Source: an uncultured Pluralibacter sp.
Lineage (GTDB): Bacteria > Pseudomonadota > Gammaproteobacteria > Enterobacterales > Enterobacteriaceae
Assembly: GCF_913775985.1 (NCBI RefSeq)
Contig: NZ_CAJYMB010000150.1
Location: 124,001-188,000 of the forward strand
DNA length: 64,000 nt
Reading direction: 5' to 3'
Shown here: positions 29,345-42,346 of the stretch, in pieces
Numbering within the stretch: position 1 is the stretch's first letter
How the letters are laid out: every line of letters begins with the position of its first letter
The notes under the pieces: generated by a model
Told to the model about the DNA's origin: nothing
The model's database searches: none
What the model saw: only the letters and a program-made list of their open reading frames with translations
Position numbers and translations under genes: made by a program

Positions 29345-29516
29345 GAGGTTCTCCTCTGAAATTGAACGGTGATTAAAAATGCAACGTGGGCCAGTATAGG
29401 CCGAGTTGTGGGTAACACAAAGAGGGAAGGGCAATTAGTTAGAAAGGTTTTGCCTATCAGAATGTGTATTAACTGCTTATCATCTTAACCGTATAGCCGA
29501 CGCGCGCAAGGACTTT

Positions 29517-30098
29517 TTACAGCTCGCGGGCGCTGGCCTGATTCATCATCCGCGGATAAAACTCCCAGAAAAGCAGCTCCAGCGCGTCGTAGTGGGCGCT
29601 AAGATCCTGCCAGGAGTCCCGCAGCGCGTCGAGCCGCGGGCGGCGGGTAGCCATCCGACTGAGCACGTTTTGAATAAAATCCATTTCGCGGTAGCGCTCC
29701 AGCCATCGCTCGGACCACAGATGATCATTAAGATCGATAAAATGGGGCGGCGCGTCCGGCAGGATTGTACCCACCTGCTGCTGAGCATACTGGATGAAAT
29801 CGCCGAGCGGCAGCTCCGGGGAGAGCGCGGCCCAGTGGCGGGAGAGAAAATGATCCCACATCACGTCCAGCGTAATGGGCGCGACGCGCCGGGTCTCCGG
29901 GCGAAACCAGCCGAGCGCCGTTTTAACCTGCGGCAGCCGGTCGGTGAGTACGTCGATGCGCCGGTGCATATGAATTCCCGCCACGACGTCGGCCGGATAG
30001 TGCTCCTCGGGGTTGCCGCGTACGAAGTCGGCCAGCAGGTTGCCCGCCAGAGAGCTGTCGGCGAGATAGGCCAGGTGGAGATGCGCGAGGAAATTCAT
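29517..30098 (-). CDS. acpH: Acyl carrier protein phosphodiesterase AcpH
   Basis: This removes the 4'-phosphopantetheine group from holo-ACP. The 193 residues match E. coli AcpH (YajB). The N-terminal [28 protein letters not shown] contains the His/Asp residues of this HD-like family (DUF479), and [10 protein letters not shown] and HIHRRID-type motifs ([12 protein letters not shown]) follow. It is divergent from queA with about 90 bp between their starts, as in E. coli. Confidence 0.95.
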   Translation of the reverse strand: MNFLAHLHLAYLADSSLAGNLLADFVRGNPEEHYPADVVAGIHMHRRIDVLTDRLPQVKTALGWFRPETRRVAPITLDVMWDHFLSRHWAALSPELPLGDFIQYAQQQVGTILPDAPPHFIDLNDHLWSERWLERYREMDFIQNVLSRMATRRPRLDALRDSWQDLSAHYDALELLFWEFYPRMMNQASAREL

Positions 30099-30188
30099 CG
30101 GTATTGGTATCCTGATACGGCTAATTGTTGCAGCAAAGAGGTGTGAGCACTAGACTAAGCCGCCTGTTTTAAGTCACGAGTGTATGTC

Positions 30189-32440
<2,252 letters not shown>

Positions 32441-32462
32441 TTTTAATAATGAGGGAATTTGA

Positions 32463-32795
32463 ATGAGCTTTTTTATTTCTGACGCGATCGCCGCTCCAGC
32501 TGCTGGCGGGCAGAGCAGCCCGATGTCACTGATCCTGATGCTGGTGGTTTTCGGTCTGATTTTTTACTTCATGATCCTGCGCCCGCAGCAGAAACGTACT
32601 AAAGAACATAAAAAACTGATGGACTCCATTGCTAAAGGCGATGAAGTGCTGACAAGCGGTGGCCTGGTAGGTCGCGTGACCAAAGTAGCGGAAACTGGCT
32701 ACGTGGCTATCGCCCTGAACGACACCACCGAAGTGGTTATCAAACGTGACTTCGTAGCCGCCGTTCTGCCGAAAGGCACCATGAAGGCGCTGTAA
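32463..32795 (+). CDS. yajC: Sec translocon accessory subunit YajC
   Basis: A 110-residue single-span inner-membrane protein that associates with SecDF-YidC. A hydrophobic span at about residues 20-40 (LILMLVVFGLIFYFMI) is followed by the signature RPQQKRTKEHKKLMDSIAKGDEVLTSGGLVGRV. Length and sequence match E. coli YajC. The distance to secD is 27 bp. Confidence 0.97.
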   Translation: MSFFISDAIAAPAAGGQSSPMSLILMLVVFGLIFYFMILRPQQKRTKEHKKLMDSIAKGDEVLTSGGLVGRVTKVAETGYVAIALNDTTEVVIKRDFVAAVLPKGTMKAL

Positions 32796-32822
32796 TCTTC
32801 CGTTTTCCCAAAGGGAACTGCC

Positions 32823-34670
32823 GTGTTAAACCGTTATCCTTTGTGGAAGTACATTATGCTGGTCGTCGTGATTCTCGTCGGCCTGCTCTACGCACTTCCC
32901 AACCTGTATGGTGAGGATCCGGCTGTTCAAATCACTGGCGTGCGCGGCGTCGCCGCCAGTGAGCAAACGCTGATCCAGGTCCAGAACACTTTAAAAGAAG
33001 AAAAAATTACCGCTAAGTCTGTGGCACTGGAAGAGGGCGCAATCCTTGCTCGCTTCAGCTCCACCGATGTTCAGCTGCGCGCCCGCGAAGCGCTGGTCAG
33101 TCAGCTGGGGGACAAATTCGTCGTAGCGTTAAACCTTGCGCCTGCAACGCCACGCTGGCTGGCGGCGATGAACGCTGAGCCTATGAAGCTCGGCCTCGAT
33201 CTCCGCGGCGGCGTTCACTTCCTGATGGAAGTGGATATGGACACTGCACTTGGCAAACTCCAGGAACAGAATATTGATAGCCTGCGCAGCGACCTGCGTG
33301 AGAAAGGCATTCCGTATACGACTGTACGCAAAGAAGCCAACTACGGTCTGAGCATCACCTTCCGCGACGAAACCGCGCGTAAGCAGGCGCTGGATTATCT
33401 GGTGCCGCGCCATCGCGATCTGGTTATCTCCGGCTCCGGCAGCAATCAGCTGCGGGCGGTCATGAGCGACGAGCGTCTGAAAGAGGCGCGCGAATATGCC
33501 GTTCAGCAAAACATCAACATTCTGCGTAACCGCGTTAACCAGCTGGGCGTCGCCGAGCCGGTGGTGCAGCGTCAGGGTGCCGATCGTATTGTTGTTGAGC
33601 TGCCGGGTATTCAGGATACCGCGCGCGCGAAAGAGATTCTGGGCGCGACAGCAACGCTTGAATTCCGTCTGGTGAACACCAGTGTGGATCCTTCCGCTAT
33701 TTCTTCCGGCCGCGTGCCTGGCGATACCGAAGTGAAGCAGACCCGCGAAGGTCAGCCGGTTGCGCTCTATAAGCGCGTGATCCTCACCGGGGACCACATT
33801 ACCGACTCTACCTCCAGCCAGGATGAGTACAACCAGCCTCAGGTGAATATCTCGCTGGACAGCTCGGGCGGTAACATCATGTCTAACTTCACCAAGGACA
33901 ACATCGGCAAGCCGATGGCGACCCTGTTTGTGGAGTACAAGGACAGCGGCAAGAAAGACGCTAACGGCCGCGCGGTTCTGGTGAAGCAGGAAGAGGTGAT
34001 TAACATCGCCAATATCCAGTCTCGCCTTGGTAACAGCTTCCGTATCACCGGTATCGGCAATCCGAACGAAGCCCGCCAGCTCTCCCTGCTGCTGCGCGCC
34101 GGGGCGCTGATTGCGCCAATTCAGATTGTGGAAGAGCGTACGATTGGTCCAACCCTGGGTATGCAGAATATCAAGCAGGGCCTGGAAGCGTGTCTGGCGG
34201 GTCTGGGTATCTCTATCCTGTTCATGATCTTCTTCTATAAGAAGTTTGGTCTGATCGCGACGGGGGCACTGCTGGCTAACCTGGTGCTGATTGTGGGCGT
34301 GATGTCGCTGCTGCCAGGGGCAACTCTCAGCATGCCGGGTATCGCGGGGATCGTGTTGAGCCTTGCGGTGGCGGTGGATGCGAACGTGCTGATCAACGAG
34401 CGTATCAAAGAAGAGATAAGCAACGGCCGCAGCATTCAGCAGTCCATTGATGAGGGCTATCGTGGCGCGTTCAGCTCCATCTTTGATGCGAACATCACCA
34501 CGCTTATCAAAGTTATCATCCTGTATGCAGTGGGTACTGGCGCCATCAAAGGCTTTGCCATTACTACCGGTATCGGTGTGGCGACCTCCATGTTTACCGC
34601 GATCGTCGGCACCCGTGCCATCGTAAACCTGTTGTACGGCGGCAAACGCATCAACAAGCTGTCTATCTGA
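32823..34670 (+). CDS. secD: Protein translocase subunit SecD
   Basis: An inner-membrane subunit that uses the proton gradient to finish protein export through SecYEG. The 615 residues begin at a GTG. There is an N-terminal span, a large periplasmic region with [17 protein letters not shown], and five C-terminal spans with [23 protein letters not shown]. The length equals the E. coli protein. secF begins 10 bp downstream. Confidence 0.98.
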   Translation: MLNRYPLWKYIMLVVVILVGLLYALPNLYGEDPAVQITGVRGVAASEQTLIQVQNTLKEEKITAKSVALEEGAILARFSSTDVQLRAREALVSQLGDKFVVALNLAPATPRWLAAMNAEPMKLGLDLRGGVHFLMEVDMDTALGKLQEQNIDSLRSDLREKGIPYTTVRKEANYGLSITFRDETARKQALDYLVPRHRDLVISGSGSNQLRAVMSDERLKEAREYAVQQNINILRNRVNQLGVAEPVVQRQGADRIVVELPGIQDTARAKEILGATATLEFRLVNTSVDPSAISSGRVPGDTEVKQTREGQPVALYKRVILTGDHITDSTSSQDEYNQPQVNISLDSSGGNIMSNFTKDNIGKPMATLFVEYKDSGKKDANGRAVLVKQEEVINIANIQSRLGNSFRITGIGNPNEARQLSLLLRAGALIAPIQIVEERTIGPTLGMQNIKQGLEACLAGLGISILFMIFFYKKFGLIATGALLANLVLIVGVMSLLPGATLSMPGIAGIVLSLAVAVDANVLINERIKEEISNGRSIQQSIDEGYRGAFSSIFDANITTLIKVIILYAVGTGAIKGFAITTGIGVATSMFTAIVGTRAIVNLLYGGKRINKLSI

Positions 34671-34680
34671 GGAGTGCGCT

Positions 34681-35652
34681 GTGGCACAGGAATATAGTGT
34701 TGAACAATTGAACCACGGCCGTAAAGTCTATGACTTTATGCGCTGGGACTACTGGGCTTTCGGGATCTCCGGTCTGCTGCTGCTGCTGTCAATTATCGTG
34801 ATTGGCGTGCGCGGCTTTAACTGGGGGCTCGATTTTACCGGCGGTACCGTTATTGAAATAACCCTGGAGAAACCGGCCGATCTCGATCAGATGCGCCTGT
34901 CGCTGGAGAAAGCGGGCTTTGAAGAGCCGCAGCTGCAGAACTTCGGCAGCAGCCACGACATAATGGTGCGCATGCCGCCGGCGAAAAGCGAAAGCGGCAG
35001 CCAGGAGATGGGCAGCAAGGTGCTGAACGTCATCAATGAGTCCACCAGCCAGCACGCTGCGGTTAAGCGTATTGAGTTTGTGGGGCCAAGCGTCGGCGCC
35101 GATCTGGCGACCAGCGGGGCAATGGCGCTGATTGCGGCGCTGATCTCGATTCTGGTGTACGTTGGTTTTCGCTTCGAGTGGCGACTGGCGGCGGGGGTGG
35201 TTATCGCCCTCGCGCACGATGTCATCATCACCATGGGCGTGCTGTCGCTGTTCAGTATTGAGATTGACCTGACGATTGTCGCGTCGCTGATGTCTGTTAT
35301 CGGCTACTCGCTGAACGACAGTATCGTGGTCTCGGACCGTATTCGTGAAAACTTCCGCAAGATCCGTCGCGGAACGCCTTACGAAATCTTCAACGTCTCC
35401 CTGACCCAGACGCTGCATCGTACCTTGATCACGTCAGGTACAACCTTAATGGTTATCCTGATGCTGTATCTCTTCGGCGGCCCGGTGCTGGAAGGCTTCT
35501 CGCTGACCATGCTTATCGGCGTCACCATTGGTACCGGCTCGTCTATCTACGTGGCTTCCGCGCTGGCGCTGAAGCTCGGCATGAAGCGCGAGCATCTGCT
35601 GCAGCAGAAGGTAGAAAAAGAGGGGGCGGATCAGCCTTCTATTCTGCCGTAA
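34681..35652 (+). CDS. secF: Protein translocase subunit SecF
   Basis: The partner of SecD in the SecDF-YajC complex. The 323 residues begin at a GTG. It has an N-terminal span, a periplasmic domain with [12 protein letters not shown], then five spans including the proton-path region [11 protein letters not shown] and [20 protein letters not shown]. The operon ends at the terminator directly downstream. Confidence 0.98.
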   Translation: MAQEYSVEQLNHGRKVYDFMRWDYWAFGISGLLLLLSIIVIGVRGFNWGLDFTGGTVIEITLEKPADLDQMRLSLEKAGFEEPQLQNFGSSHDIMVRMPPAKSESGSQEMGSKVLNVINESTSQHAAVKRIEFVGPSVGADLATSGAMALIAALISILVYVGFRFEWRLAAGVVIALAHDVIITMGVLSLFSIEIDLTIVASLMSVIGYSLNDSIVVSDRIRENFRKIRRGTPYEIFNVSLTQTLHRTLITSGTTLMVILMLYLFGGPVLEGFSLTMLIGVTIGTGSSIYVASALALKLGMKREHLLQQKVEKEGADQPSILP

Positions 35653-35674
35653 GCGAAGACTGCACTAAGAATAA

Positions 35675-35706
35675 AAATCCCGATCTGATGGTCGGGATTT
35701 TTTTTT
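35675..35706 (+). terminator. Terminator of the secDF operon
   Basis: AAATCCCGA and TCGGGATTT form a 9-bp stem with an 8-nt loop, and the T-run continues for nine bases. Confidence 0.92.
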
Positions 35707-35721
35707 GCCTGCCGCTCAATA

Positions 35722-35745
35722 CTACTGACAGTATGCTGTCAGTAG
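35722..35745 (+). promoter_or_regulatory. Palindromic operator upstream of the VOC-WYL pair
   Basis: CTACTGACAG-TATG-CTGTCAGTAG is a perfect palindrome with 10-bp arms, 48 bp before the VOC start codon. Operators of the ACTGACA...TGTCAGT type are plausible for YafY-like HTH-WYL regulators, so the downstream regulator is the likely ligand. Confidence 0.65.
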
Positions 35746-35793
35746 CCCCGGCATACACTCCTGATTAACCCAAACAGAGTGTCAGGAGGATGT

Positions 35794-36159
35794 ATGAAAA
35801 GTATTATTAACTGGTTTGAGATCCCGGTAGCCAATATGGAGCGCGCCATCGCGTTTTATGAGCCGGTTTTTCAGGTGTCGCTGCGGCGTGAAACAGCAGA
35901 TGCGATGGAGTTGGCCGTTTTTCCATATGACGAGCAGGCTACCGGCGGCGCGCTGGCAAAATTCGATGGTATTGTGCCGTCCCATCACGGGGCGATTATC
36001 TATCTGCATACTGACAACCTTGCCGCAACGCTCGCCCGGGTCGCAGCAGCCGGAGGAGAATGTGTGTTCGGCCCGCTGGTGCTGGAGCAGGACATTGGGA
36101 CTATTGCGCTATTCACTGATAGTGAAGGCAACCGCCTTGGGCTACATCAGCCCGCGTAA
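35794..36159 (+). CDS. VOC-family (glyoxalase-like) protein
   Basis: A 121-residue single vicinal-oxygen-chelate domain: MKSIINWFEIPVANMERAIAFYEPVF opens the first beta-alpha-beta-beta-beta module, and GTIALFTDSEGNRLGLHQ closes the second with the usual metal-ligand Glu/His region. Such proteins include small-molecule lyases, isomerases and resistance proteins; the substrate cannot be inferred. AGGAGG lies close before the ATG. It is co-transcribed with a WYL regulator 15 bp downstream. E. coli has yajD at this place instead. Confidence 0.85.
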   Translation: MKSIINWFEIPVANMERAIAFYEPVFQVSLRRETADAMELAVFPYDEQATGGALAKFDGIVPSHHGAIIYLHTDNLAATLARVAAAGGECVFGPLVLEQDIGTIALFTDSEGNRLGLHQPA

Positions 36160-36174
36160 AGATAAAGGATAATC

Positions 36175-36870
36175 ATGACCCGACGCGCCGACCGCTTGTT
36201 TCAGATTGTACAGATCCTGCGCGGCAGGCGGCTGACAACGGCGGCGCAGCTGGCTGAACGGCTGTCTGTTTCCGAACGTACGATCTATCGTGATATCCGC
36301 GATCTGTCACTTTCCGGAGTACCGGTTGAAGGCGAGACGGGTATCGGGTATCGCCTGATGGCGGGTTTTGATCTGCCGCCGCTGATGCTGACCAGGCATG
36401 AGTCTGAGGCGCTTGTGGTCGCCATGCGCCTGCTGAAAACCTGGGGTGGTGAAAGACTTTCAAAGGAACTGGAGTCTGCTCAGGAGAAAATACTGGCCAT
36501 TTTACCGGAGGAGATCCGCCGTAGGGCGGAGCAGGCGCGGGTTTTTGCCCCCAATATCGGCACGCAGCCGCATTCGCGCAGCACCTTTGATGTTATTCAT
36601 CATGCGGTATCCGCGCAAAGGATCTTAGCGCTGCACTATCGGGACGAGGCGGGGCATCTTTCCAGTCGGGAAGTACAGCCGCTGGGGCTTTTCTTTTGGG
36701 GCGAGCACTGGCTGCTGGTGGCCTGGTGCGAGCGCCGAATTGACTATCGCTGCTTTCGCCTCGACCGCTGCCTGAATGTCATCCCTCTGGAGAGATATTT
36801 TCAGGAGTCAGCGGAGCGATCCCTCAGCCACTTTTTACGACAGGTTCGCGGTGCGAACAAAGAGCCATAA
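36175..36870 (+). CDS. YafY-type HTH-WYL transcriptional regulator
   Basis: 231 residues: an N-terminal winged helix (TRRADRLFQIVQILRGRRLTTAAQLAERLSVSERTIYRDIRDLSLSGVPVEGE) and a C-terminal WYL domain from about residue 135 (RILALHYRDEAGHLSSREVQPLGLFFWGEHWLLVAWCE). These regulators often repress a small neighbouring enzyme gene and release it on binding a ligand. The gene shares an operon with the VOC protein, and a strong palindrome lies upstream. Confidence 0.88.
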   Translation: MTRRADRLFQIVQILRGRRLTTAAQLAERLSVSERTIYRDIRDLSLSGVPVEGETGIGYRLMAGFDLPPLMLTRHESEALVVAMRLLKTWGGERLSKELESAQEKILAILPEEIRRRAEQARVFAPNIGTQPHSRSTFDVIHHAVSAQRILALHYRDEAGHLSSREVQPLGLFFWGEHWLLVAWCERRIDYRCFRLDRCLNVIPLERYFQESAERSLSHFLRQVRGANKEP

Positions 36871-36874
36871 AGAT

Positions 36875-36905
36875 AAAAAAGCCGATCGAACGATCGGCTT
36901 TTTTA
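36875..36905. terminator. Bidirectional terminator between the WYL regulator and tsx
   Basis: AAAAAAGCCGATCG and CGATCGGCTTTTTT form a 14-bp symmetrical hairpin with a 2-nt loop, giving a T-run on both strands between convergent genes. Confidence 0.92.
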
Positions 36906-36918
36906 TATGCTCAGTTTA

Positions 36919-37812
36919 TCAGAAGTTGTAACCCACGATCGCGTAGCCGCCCCAGCCGGTGGTGCGGGCGCTGAAGTCGCCGCTGCCGAAGTTCAGGCTG
37001 GCGTCGTCGCGCCACTGTCCGCCGTTGTGCCAGTAGCGGGCCACCAGTGCGTAGTGCCAGTGGTCGTAGTTGAGCGACAGAATGTGCGTGGAGGTGATGG
37101 AATTGTCGGTGCGCGCCTTGCGGCCGTTGCCGTCGCGGAAATCTTTATTATCGAGATCGGAACCCCAGTCAAAGTTGGTGAAGCCGATGTAGCCCAGCTG
37201 GCCGCCCCACAGCGGGGTAATAGGCACAAAGTATTTCACCTTGAAGCGGTAGCCGTCCCACTCGTTTTCGTTAGCCGCGCCGTAGTTCTGCCACTGGTAT
37301 TTAGCATACACGTTCAGGGACAGGCTCATCGGCAGGCCGGTATCAACGTCGGTCCCCAGACCCATATACCAGGTGCTCTGGCGGCCATCTTTATTGCGGC
37401 CCATATCGTAGATGTAGTTATTGGCAAAGTACCACTCTTTGAACGGACCAAAGTCGAGGCTGGTGTTGGTCAGCTTATCAATGGAGAAGCGCGGTTCGAT
37501 TTCCATAAACAGCGGCGAACCGTGGTTCCAGATCCCTTTTGCGTCGGTGTTACCGCCGAAGAACACCGGGGCATCCATATAGCCGTAGAAATCAAACCAG
37601 TCTTTTTTGGCAAAGGCTTCATATTCGAGGTAAGTATCGTTGCGGATCTGCGGCCCGAAGCGCGTGTGGTAGCTGCCAACGACGTTAACACTCTGGTGCC
37701 ACCAGTCGGAGAGATAGTACGGCGCGTCGGCTTTTGCTGCGTCGGCAGCGCCTGCGGTAAAAGAGGTTGAAAGCGCCAGCGCGGCGCCGGCTGCAAGAAG
37801 CGTTTTTTTCAT
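36919..37812 (-). CDS. tsx: Nucleoside-specific channel Tsx
   Basis: An outer-membrane 12-strand channel for nucleosides, also a phage and colicin receptor in E. coli. The ATG at 37812 gives 297 residues with a signal peptide ([23 protein letters not shown]). [23 protein letters not shown] and [27 protein letters not shown] are near-identical to E. coli Tsx, and the protein ends in GYNF. A surface-loop stretch around residues 220-240 differs from E. coli, as expected for phage-exposed loops. Confidence 0.97.
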   Translation of the reverse strand: MKKTLLAAGAALALSTSFTAGAADAAKADAPYYLSDWWHQSVNVVGSYHTRFGPQIRNDTYLEYEAFAKKDWFDFYGYMDAPVFFGGNTDAKGIWNHGSPLFMEIEPRFSIDKLTNTSLDFGPFKEWYFANNYIYDMGRNKDGRQSTWYMGLGTDVDTGLPMSLSLNVYAKYQWQNYGAANENEWDGYRFKVKYFVPITPLWGGQLGYIGFTNFDWGSDLDNKDFRDGNGRKARTDNSITSTHILSLNYDHWHYALVARYWHNGGQWRDDASLNFGSGDFSARTTGWGGYAIVGYNF

Positions 37813-37889
37813 GTTTTTGCCACTGTTAAAAGTCACGACGGGGCGTGAAAGAACTTACAAACGCGTTTCTGAATGTGTAAGCGTTTTTG

Positions 37890-37975
37890 TGGGGCCTATT
37901 ATAAGAATCATTTCTCACAAAAATACGTATTCTGTCGCAATTTTATCATACACGTAATCGATTGCGTTCACGTTT
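37890..37975 (-). promoter_or_regulatory. tsx promoter region
   Basis: On the minus strand a perfect TATAAT lies at 37903-37898, preceded by a TGTGA half-site and, further up, GTGAACGCAATCGATTAC, which resembles the CRP/CytR sites known upstream of E. coli tsx. The exact start and site assignment are inferred. Confidence 0.35.
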
Positions 37976-38069
37976 GCGCCCATCAGCCAGAGGAGATTAT
38001 TATTCAGATGTATTACACGCGAAGAGGTAAAACGGGCGAGGCGGGCAGGCTTCCCGCCTCCGGGGCTCG

Positions 38070-38612
38070 CTAGCGGTCGCCGGCGGGCTGAATATCGTGG
38101 ATGCGTACAAAGGCGTTGCTGGCGGGATCCATGCCGCTTAAGCGCAGCGGAATGCTGATATCTGCCGGGGCCAGATAGCTTTTGGGCGCGGTAACACGCT
38201 GATTCTGGACGCCCACTTCCTGATAGCTGTCGGTTGTGCCTTCAATGCGGCCCCACGCCACGGTGGCGCTGAACGCCGGTAGCGGCTCGCTGGACTCGCC
38301 CTCGATGCGCAGGGTGGCGCGAGTTTCGTCGCCGCTGCGGGTAACGTCCACCAGCGACATTCGCAGTGTTCCAATCTGGCTTTTCAATCGCGCGGGAGTG
38401 TTTGCCTCCGGCAGCAGGTAAACCCCGCTGTCAGATTTTGCATTCAGTGCGTTCTGCTGGGTGATTTTCAGCGTCTCCTGATTCAGCTGGGTCATCGTTT
38501 TGTTCAGCGTGCGAACATCGTGCTTCATGGCTTTTATTTCGCTCTGCTGGGCGCAGGCGCTGAGGGTTAGCGCGCTGCCGAGCGCGAGCAGGCGCATATA
38601 ACGTCGTGTCAC
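38070..38612 (-). CDS. yajI: YajI lipoprotein (DUF3251)
   Basis: A 180-residue predicted lipoprotein. The signal peptide ends in the lipobox LSAC (Cys at residue 20), followed by AQQSEIKAMKHDVRTLNKTMTQLNQ, a short coiled coil, and a beta-rich C-terminal domain. It matches E. coli YajI in length and in position between tsx and nrdR. The GTG start has AAGGAC at a suitable distance; an ATG five codons later is possible. The function is unknown. Confidence 0.88.
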   Translation of the reverse strand: MTRRYMRLLALGSALTLSACAQQSEIKAMKHDVRTLNKTMTQLNQETLKITQQNALNAKSDSGVYLLPEANTPARLKSQIGTLRMSLVDVTRSGDETRATLRIEGESSEPLPAFSATVAWGRIEGTTDSYQEVGVQNQRVTAPKSYLAPADISIPLRLSGMDPASNAFVRIHDIQPAGDR

Positions 38613-38689
38613 GGTAGGGAGTCCTTATGTGGTCTGCGGCAATCTTTATAGTATTGCACAGAGGTCTTTAAGGCATTGTCTCAAAATGA

Positions 38690-39199
<510 letters not shown>

Positions 39200-39202
39200 C
39201 TG

Positions 39203-40306
39203 ATGCTTGATGAATTGTATATGGCACGCGCGCTGAACCTGGCGAAGCGCGGACGTTTTACTACCCATCCCAATCCCCGCGTCGGCTGCGTGATTGTTAA
39301 AGACGGCGAAATCGTGGGCGAAGGATTTCACCTTCGCGCGGGGGAACCCCACGCTGAAGTACACGCTCTGCGCATGGCGGGCGAAAAAGCCCGCGGCGCA
39401 ACCGCCTACGTTACCCTTGAACCGTGCAGCCACACCGGGCGTACGCCGCCCTGCTGCGAAGCGCTGAGCCGCGCCGGCGTTAGCCGCGTGGTGGCGGCGA
39501 TGCAGGATCCTAATCCGCAGGTTGCCGGACGCGGGCTGTATCACCTCCAGCAGCACGGCATTGACGTCAGCCACGGGCTGATGATGAACGACGCCGAACA
39601 GATTAATAAAGGCTTCCTCAAGCGGATGCGCACCGGCTTTCCTTATATCCAGGTGAAGCTCGGCGCATCGCTTGACGGCCGCACGGCGATGGCCAGCGGC
39701 GAGAGCCAGTGGATCACGTCGCCCCAGGCGCGGCAGGACGTGCAGCGCCTGCGGGCCGAAAGCCACGCGATCCTCACCAGCAGCGCCACCGTACTGGCAG
39801 ACGATCCGGCGCTTACCGTGCGCTGGGACGCTCTCAGCCCGGACGTGCAGGCGGTTTACCCGCAGGAGAATCTGCGCCAGCCGGTACGCATCGTTATCGA
39901 CAGCCACAACCGCGTCACGCCGGAGCACCGTATTGTTCACCAGCCGGGGGAAACCTGGTTTGCCCGCACAATCGAAGACGCGCGCCAGTGGCCCGATAGC
40001 GTGCGTACGCTATCGGTGCCCGAGCACAACGGCCATCTCGATTTGGTCGTGCTGATGATGCAGCTGGGCAAGCAGCAGATTGACAGCGTGTGGGTCGAGG
40101 CCGGTCCGCAGCTTGTCGGCGCGCTGCTGCAGGCGGGGCTGGTGGACGAATTTGTTGTCTACCTTGCGCCGAAACTGCTCGGCGACGCCGCCCGTGGACT
40201 TTGCACGCTGCCGGGCCTTGAGAAACTGGCGGACGCGCCCCAATTTCAGTTCAGTGAGATCCGGCGCGTTGGCCCCGATCTCTGCGTACACCTGACCACC
40301 GCGTAA
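39203..40306 (+). CDS. ribD: Bifunctional riboflavin deaminase-reductase RibD
   Basis: This performs two steps of riboflavin synthesis: deamination of the pyrimidine ring, then reduction of the ribosyl side chain. The 367 residues equal E. coli. The N-terminal cytidine-deaminase-like domain has the zinc motifs HAEVHAL and PCSHTGRTPPCCEAL. The reductase domain from about residue 145 shows VKLGASLDGRTAMASGESQWIT and the VWVEAGPQLVGALLQAGLVDE segment. No riboswitch is seen upstream. Confidence 0.98.
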   Translation: MLDELYMARALNLAKRGRFTTHPNPRVGCVIVKDGEIVGEGFHLRAGEPHAEVHALRMAGEKARGATAYVTLEPCSHTGRTPPCCEALSRAGVSRVVAAMQDPNPQVAGRGLYHLQQHGIDVSHGLMMNDAEQINKGFLKRMRTGFPYIQVKLGASLDGRTAMASGESQWITSPQARQDVQRLRAESHAILTSSATVLADDPALTVRWDALSPDVQAVYPQENLRQPVRIVIDSHNRVTPEHRIVHQPGETWFARTIEDARQWPDSVRTLSVPEHNGHLDLVVLMMQLGKQQIDSVWVEAGPQLVGALLQAGLVDEFVVYLAPKLLGDAARGLCTLPGLEKLADAPQFQFSEIRRVGPDLCVHLTTA

Positions 40307-40393
40307 GGCTTTCCTGAAATAGGTAAGCTCTTCGCGATTAATTATGCTAAAATCCGCCCCCCTCGGGGTAAGTCGAATCCTAAAAGGAAGAGT

Positions 40394-40864
40394 ATGAACA
40401 TTATCGAAGCTAACGTTGCTGCCCCGGATGCCCGCGTTGCCATCACCATTGCGCGTTTCAATAACTTCATCAACGACAGCCTGCTGGACGGCGCAATTGA
40501 CGCCCTCAAGCGCGTGGGACAGGTGAAAGATGACAATGTGACTGTCGTGTGGGTTCCGGGCGCTTACGAGCTGCCGCTGGCCGCCGATGCGCTGGCGAAA
40601 ACCGGCAAGTATGACGCGGTGATCGCGCTGGGCACAGTCATTCGTGGCGGTACCGCGCACTTTGAATACGTCGCCGGTGGCGCGAGCAATGGTCTTGCGC
40701 ACGTCGCTCAGGAGAGCGGGATCCCGGTTGCCTTTGGCGTACTGACGACCGAAAGTATCGAACAAGCTATCGAGCGCGCCGGCACCAAAGCCGGTAACAA
40801 AGGTGCAGAAGCTGCGCTGACCGCGCTCGAAATGATCAATGTATTGAAAGCCATTAAGGCCTGA
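40394..40864 (+). CDS. ribE: 6,7-dimethyl-8-ribityllumazine synthase
   Basis: The penultimate enzyme of riboflavin synthesis; it forms 60-mer capsids in enteric bacteria. It is also called RibH. The 156 residues match E. coli. Conserved sites are [47 protein letters not shown] with the catalytic His, and [26 protein letters not shown] precedes the ATG. An 87-bp gap after ribD contains a plausible -10 (TATGCTAAAAT), so an extra promoter is possible. Confidence 0.98.
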   Translation: MNIIEANVAAPDARVAITIARFNNFINDSLLDGAIDALKRVGQVKDDNVTVVWVPGAYELPLAADALAKTGKYDAVIALGTVIRGGTAHFEYVAGGASNGLAHVAQESGIPVAFGVLTTESIEQAIERAGTKAGNKGAEAALTALEMINVLKAIKA

Positions 40865-40883
40865 TTTTAGTAAGGGGAATTCC

Positions 40884-41303
40884 GTGAAACCTGCTGCTCG
40901 TCGCCGCGCCCGTGAGTGCGCCGTCCAGGCGCTCTACTCCTGGCAGTTATCCCACAACGACGTCGCCGATGTTGAATACCAGTTCCTGGCGGAACAGGAC
41001 GTGAAAGATGTTGATGTCGCGTACTTCCGTGAACTGCTGTCGGGAGTGGCGACCAACAGCGCGTATCTCGATGGCCTGATGAAGCCTTACCTGTCCCGCC
41101 AGCTTGAAGAGCTGGGCCAGGTTGAGAGAGCCGTACTGCGTATTGCGCTTTTCGAGCTGTCCAAACGCGATGACGTCCCGTACAAAGTGGCGATCAACGA
41201 GGCGATTGAGCTGGCGAAAACCTTCGGCGCCGAAGACAGCCACAAGTTCGTCAACGGCGTGCTGGATAAAGCCGCACCGGTTATCCGTCCCCGCAAGAAG
41301 TAA
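40884..41303 (+). CDS. nusB: Transcription antitermination factor NusB
   Basis: This binds boxA RNA together with NusE (S10) in rRNA antitermination. The 139 residues begin at a [24 protein letters not shown], all-helical, ending in [32 protein letters not shown]. Length and sequence match E. coli. It lies 19 bp after ribE and ends at a strong GC-rich terminator. Confidence 0.98.
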   Translation: MKPAARRRARECAVQALYSWQLSHNDVADVEYQFLAEQDVKDVDVAYFRELLSGVATNSAYLDGLMKPYLSRQLEELGQVERAVLRIALFELSKRDDVPYKVAINEAIELAKTFGAEDSHKFVNGVLDKAAPVIRPRKK

Positions 41304-41309
41304 TCTGCT

Positions 41310-41357
41310 GGCCGCGGCAGCGGCGGGTTCCCCGCCGGCCGCGGCCTTCTCTTTTTT
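41310..41357 (+). terminator. Terminator after nusB
   Basis: GGCCGCGGC and GCCGCGGCC form the outer stem, extended inward by GGCGGG/CCCGCC, and the hairpin is followed by TTCTCTTTTTTAATT. thiL transcription would need read-through or its own promoter. Confidence 0.75.
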
Positions 41358-41374
41358 AATTCGAGGCATAACCT

Positions 41375-42346
41375 ATGGCATGCGGCGAATTTTCACTTAT
41401 CACACGCTATTTCGATCGCCTGAGGAGCGCCCGCCGGGATGTTGAGACCGGTATCGGCGACGACTGCGCACTGCTTACCGTTCCCGACAAGCAAACCCTG
41501 GCGATCAGCACCGATACGCTGGTTTCCGGCACCCACTTCCTGCCCGATATCGATCCCGCTGTACTTGCCCGCAAGGCGCTGGCGGTTAATCTCAGCGATC
41601 TGGCGGCGATGGGCGCGGAGCCTGCCTGGCTGACGCTGGCGCTGACGCTGCCTTCCGTCGATGAAGCGTGGCTCGAAGCGTTTAGCGACAGCCTGTTTGA
41701 GCGCCTGAACTACTATGATATGCAGCTGATCGGTGGCGATACCACCAAAGGGCCGCTGTCGATGACGCTCGGCATTCACGGTTTCGTGCCGAACGGGCGC
41801 GCGCTCAAGCGCTCCGGCGCGAAACCGGGAGACTGGATCTACGTCACCGGCACGCCGGGAGACAGCGCGGCGGGGCTGGCCATTCTCCAGCAGCGCCTGC
41901 GGGTCGAAAATGCCGCGGATGCCGCCTGGCTGGTGCAGCGCCATCTCGATCCGAGCCCGCGCCTGCTGGCCGGGCAGGGGCTGCGCGGGCTGGCGCATTC
42001 GGCTATCGATCTTTCCGATGGGCTGATTTCCGATCTCGGGCATATTCTGACTGCCAGCGGCTGCGGCGCGCGCATCGATCTCGACCAGCTGCCGCTCTCT
42101 GAAGCCATGCGGCGCAGCGTCGATCCGGCTCAGGCTGAAGACTGGGCGCTGGCGGGCGGCGAGGATTATGAGCTGTGCTTTACCGTTCCGGAGCTTAATC
42201 GCGGCGCGCTGGAAGTGGCGGTAGGACACCTGAACATGGGCTGTACCTGCATCGGACAAGTGGTTGCCGATGCGGAAGGTATGCATTTTACCCGCGGCGG
42301 CAAGCCCGTTGCGCTCGATTTAAAGGGATACGACCATTTTGCGTAA
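41375..42346 (+). CDS. thiL: Thiamine-monophosphate kinase
   Basis: This phosphorylates thiamine monophosphate to the active diphosphate. The 323 residues show [13 protein letters not shown] at the start, the PurM/ThiL-fold ATP motifs [30 protein letters not shown] and [13 protein letters not shown], and [13 protein letters not shown] near the end. Length is close to E. coli (325). It overlaps pgpA by 8 bp. Confidence 0.97.
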   Translation: MACGEFSLITRYFDRLRSARRDVETGIGDDCALLTVPDKQTLAISTDTLVSGTHFLPDIDPAVLARKALAVNLSDLAAMGAEPAWLTLALTLPSVDEAWLEAFSDSLFERLNYYDMQLIGGDTTKGPLSMTLGIHGFVPNGRALKRSGAKPGDWIYVTGTPGDSAAGLAILQQRLRVENAADAAWLVQRHLDPSPRLLAGQGLRGLAHSAIDLSDGLISDLGHILTASGCGARIDLDQLPLSEAMRRSVDPAQAEDWALAGGEDYELCFTVPELNRGALEVAVGHLNMGCTCIGQVVADAEGMHFTRGGKPVALDLKGYDHFA

